From the NCBI GenBank assembly GCA_003563255.1, contig PWSL01000186.1:1-6871 (forward strand): a DNA stretch of 6,871 nucleotides, read 5' to 3'. A program made the position numbers and the translations under genes. Under the pieces are notes generated by a model. It searched no databases. It was given only the letters and a program-made list of their open reading frames with translations, and was not told the DNA's origin. Below, piece after piece: positions 5,142 to 6,871 of this stretch. The DNA is from Desulfonatronospira sp. GTDB taxonomy: Bacteria > Desulfobacterota > Desulfovibrionia > Desulfovibrionales > Desulfonatronovibrionaceae. Positions within the stretch are counted from its first letter, which is position 1; the number at the start of each line of letters is the position of its first letter.

Positions 5142-6871
5142 TTAATCTGCACTCAATGAGATATAGTCGTTCAATGCCTGGGCTGTGTAACGGGGATCCC
5201 AGTTACCCTTGCGGTTTTGCCTGGCCCGCTCGGTAAAAGTCATAAAGGCATGGTAGCGTTTTGCAGTCAGTGTAGCCTGCTCCCGGCTCATCCTTGGGCG
5301 GGTTCCACCATCGTGAGGGAAGCCTTGAAACTGTTCAAGAACTTTGCGGACCTTGAGACGGGTCTCCTGTTTTTTACCATCCGTGCCGGCATCCACGTAG
5401 ACATCCGGATCCGGCTCATAATGTGGATCGATTTTCAGCATATAGGACAAAATGTCGCGTTCCCAGGCCGGGTGTTCATCTTGAGGGCATGCAGAATAGT
5501 ACCACCCAGCTGCCTGTGCCAGTTCCTGGGGTGAAAAAAAGGCCAGACCGTAGTCATCAAAACCATGCTCCTGCCATTTGCTGAAATCTCCCCTTTGCCT
5601 GTCCCCCCACTCAAAACGGCTGAAACCACCCTGATAATAGTAGTTGCCCTCCAGGATACTGTCGCCCATGCAGACCTGGTTTGACGGCTCAGGACCAGAG
5701 TAGCTGACCACTTTGCCCTGTTCTGTATTCAAAAGGATATTGTTATGCAGTGTTGCACTGCTGACTCCTTTGGGAGTATCAGGGCCATGAATAAGCAGAC
5801 TGGCTGCACTCCGGGAAATGCCGATATTGTTGTGTACTGTCACATGTCCAGCCTGAAGGGCAGGCAGGTGGCCGCTGTCATCAGTATCCCTGTAAGATGG
5901 GATGCCGCCGGCTTCCAGCATGGCTCCGGAATTGCTGATGCGATGGAAGTGTGCCACTGTGTTGTCATTCATCACTCCAGACTGTTCCGGGCCTGCCCCG
6001 ATGCGCAGTCCCTGGCCGAACCCTCCCGGAGGGAGGAAGTGGTCATCGTGCAGCACCACATTGGACCTGATGACCGCATTCTGCAGAATATCTCTTTGAG
6101 ACTGGGGATGACTGGTGCTCAGTGCCGATTCGTTCCACATAAAAAGGTTGTGCTCGGCTATGCCCCCCTGACGCATCTGTACTGAGCCTCCGCCGCCGTT
6201 GCGGCTGAAGATGTTGCCCCGTAAATGAAGACTGCCGTAAGAGTCGGCATAGATATTCCGGTCAAAAAAGGTCCTGACCGGCTGAACCCCTTTACCGGGT
6301 TCAAGATAATCACAGCGGTTTACATTCCTGGTCCAGGTACTTGGTTCGTTGGGATCCTGTTTGTATCCGTTTCGGTCGAAAAGGCTCTCTTCGATGGTCC
6401 AGCTGTCTTGAGGCCAAATCCGGTCCGGGGGGCCCTGGTCAAGCAGTTGACCGGCACGGTCCAGGTTGTCGATATAAAGCCCCTGGACATGGCTGTCCGC
6501 ATCCCAGGCATCCAGAACCGCACTGCGTCTGACCAGAACTCCGTCCCAGGCGGCGATGTTTGATGCACCCATTCCCCGGGCGCGCAAGTCCTCCACTAGA
6601 ATATCCTCGGCCCACCAGGCATTGTTCAGCTGTCCCTGGGCTCCAGAATCCCAGTGCAACCGGCCTTTGAGATCCAGGGAGATCAGACGCAGGTGGCGGG
6701 CATGACCTGGGATCCGCCAGGCATCAAGTACTGGGCGGGGTTTTTCAGAGGGCCCCCATGCCGTTATCACCATAGGTTCGTTTATGCTGCGACCGCGCTG
6801 ACGCAGTCCGTGAGAACGTGGCCGGTAATTTTCTGAATCCGGTTGCTGGTGTTCCCGGAAATCGTCACCCC
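5142..6871 (-). CDS. Right-handed parallel beta-helix repeat protein (N-terminus beyond window edge)
   Basis: The frame runs from the right edge to TAA (5144-5142) and shows 575 residues. The Met at 6773 is internal: no ribosome binding site precedes it, and 32 further in-frame residues upstream (including RQRGRSINEP) read as a normal lead-in to the PMVITAWG strand. Numbering from that Met, beta-helix rungs recur at about 28-37, 58-67, 79-88, 125-136, 182-194, 205-214, 233-243, 266-276, 311-320, 340-349 and 372-383. Many share an Asn at the turn (RGNIF, EHNLF, RSNVV, NDNTV, HNNIG, HNNIL, EGNYY), which suggests an asparagine ladder. About 150 non-repeat C-terminal residues follow, ending in a charged helical part with NWDPRYTAQALNDYI. 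Such folds occur in polysaccharide lyases, epimerases and carbohydrate-binding surface proteins, usually exported; a signal peptide would lie outside the window. Its position beside a polysaccharide operon suggests action on that polymer, but no catalytic set specific to one lyase family was recognised. It is transcribed convergently, so it belongs to another transcription unit. Confidence 0.82.
   Translation of the reverse strand, partial: GDDFREHQQPDSENYRPRSHGLRQRGRSINEPMVITAWGPSEKPRPVLDAWRIPGHARHLRLISLDLKGRLHWDSGAQGQLNNAWWAEDILVEDLRARGMGASNIAAWDGVLVRRSAVLDAWDADSHVQGLYIDNLDRAGQLLDQGPPDRIWPQDSWTIEESLFDRNGYKQDPNEPSTWTRNVNRCDYLEPGKGVQPVRTFFDRNIYADSYGSLHLRGNIFSRNGGGGSVQMRQGGIAEHNLFMWNESALSTSHPQSQRDILQNAVIRSNVVLHDDHFLPPGGFGQGLRIGAGPEQSGVMNDNTVAHFHRISNSGAMLEAGGIPSYRDTDDSGHLPALQAGHVTVHNNIGISRSAASLLIHGPDTPKGVSSATLHNNILLNTEQGKVVSYSGPEPSNQVCMGDSILEGNYYYQGGFSRFEWGDRQRGDFSKWQEHGFDDYGLAFFSPQELAQAAGWYYSACPQDEHPAWERDILSYMLKIDPHYEPDPDVYVDAGTDGKKQETRLKVRKVLEQFQGFPHDGGTRPRMSREQATLTAKRYHAFMTFTERARQNRKGNWDPRYTAQALNDYISLSAD

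Noticed and set aside
5745..6185. Open frame of 146 codons on the plus strand
   Set aside because: It is opposite the beta-helix gene, whose repeats and Asn pattern clearly mark the minus strand as coding.
5142..6773. Met at 6773 as the start of the beta-helix gene
   Set aside because: No ribosome binding site precedes it, the same frame is open to the edge of the window, and the upstream codons read as natural protein sequence leading into the first strand.

Overview
The window is a compact piece of a bacterial surface-polysaccharide (exopolysaccharide or O-antigen type) gene cluster. It has four closely packed plus-strand genes, an intergenic region holding a nested inverted repeat, and one convergent minus-strand gene. 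Coding density, Shine-Dalgarno sequences, the ATGA and TGATG overlaps and the gene families all indicate a Gram-negative-like bacterium with moderately high GC. A sulfate-reducer-type (Desulfovibrionales-like) proteobacterium is a guess from overall flavour only. Nothing in the window fixes the species.

Layout. Positions 1-1049 (+) hold the C-terminal part of a multi-pass membrane protein of O-antigen ligase/polymerase type, cut by the left edge. Positions 1085-2566 (+) encode a Wzx-like flippase. Positions 2563-3351 (+) encode a small protein-kinase-fold protein resembling the LPS-kinase/RIO-like group. Positions 3351-4823 (+) encode a WecG/TagA/CpsF glycosyltransferase with two STAS-like domains fused to its C-terminus. 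Positions 4824-5141 are non-coding and contain a roughly 150-bp nested inverted repeat (4931-5080) between the two convergent transcription units. Positions 5142-6871 (-) encode a right-handed parallel beta-helix protein whose N-terminus lies beyond the right edge.

How the genes may work together (inference from families). The WecG/TagA-type enzyme would add a sugar to a lipid-linked intermediate at the inner face of the membrane. The flippase would move the lipid-linked unit across, and the ligase/polymerase-like protein would join or transfer it outside. The kinase-like protein could phosphorylate a sugar or a protein in the pathway. The beta-helix protein resembles exported polysaccharide-modifying or polysaccharide-binding proteins and could act on the finished polymer.

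The most unusual points are the glycosyltransferase-STAS-STAS fusion, with one degenerate and one canonical STAS Ser motif, and its translational coupling to a kinase-like gene. These raise the testable idea that polysaccharide synthesis is controlled through a phospho-switch. The nested inverted repeat looks like a non-autonomous repeat element and may have copies elsewhere in the genome.
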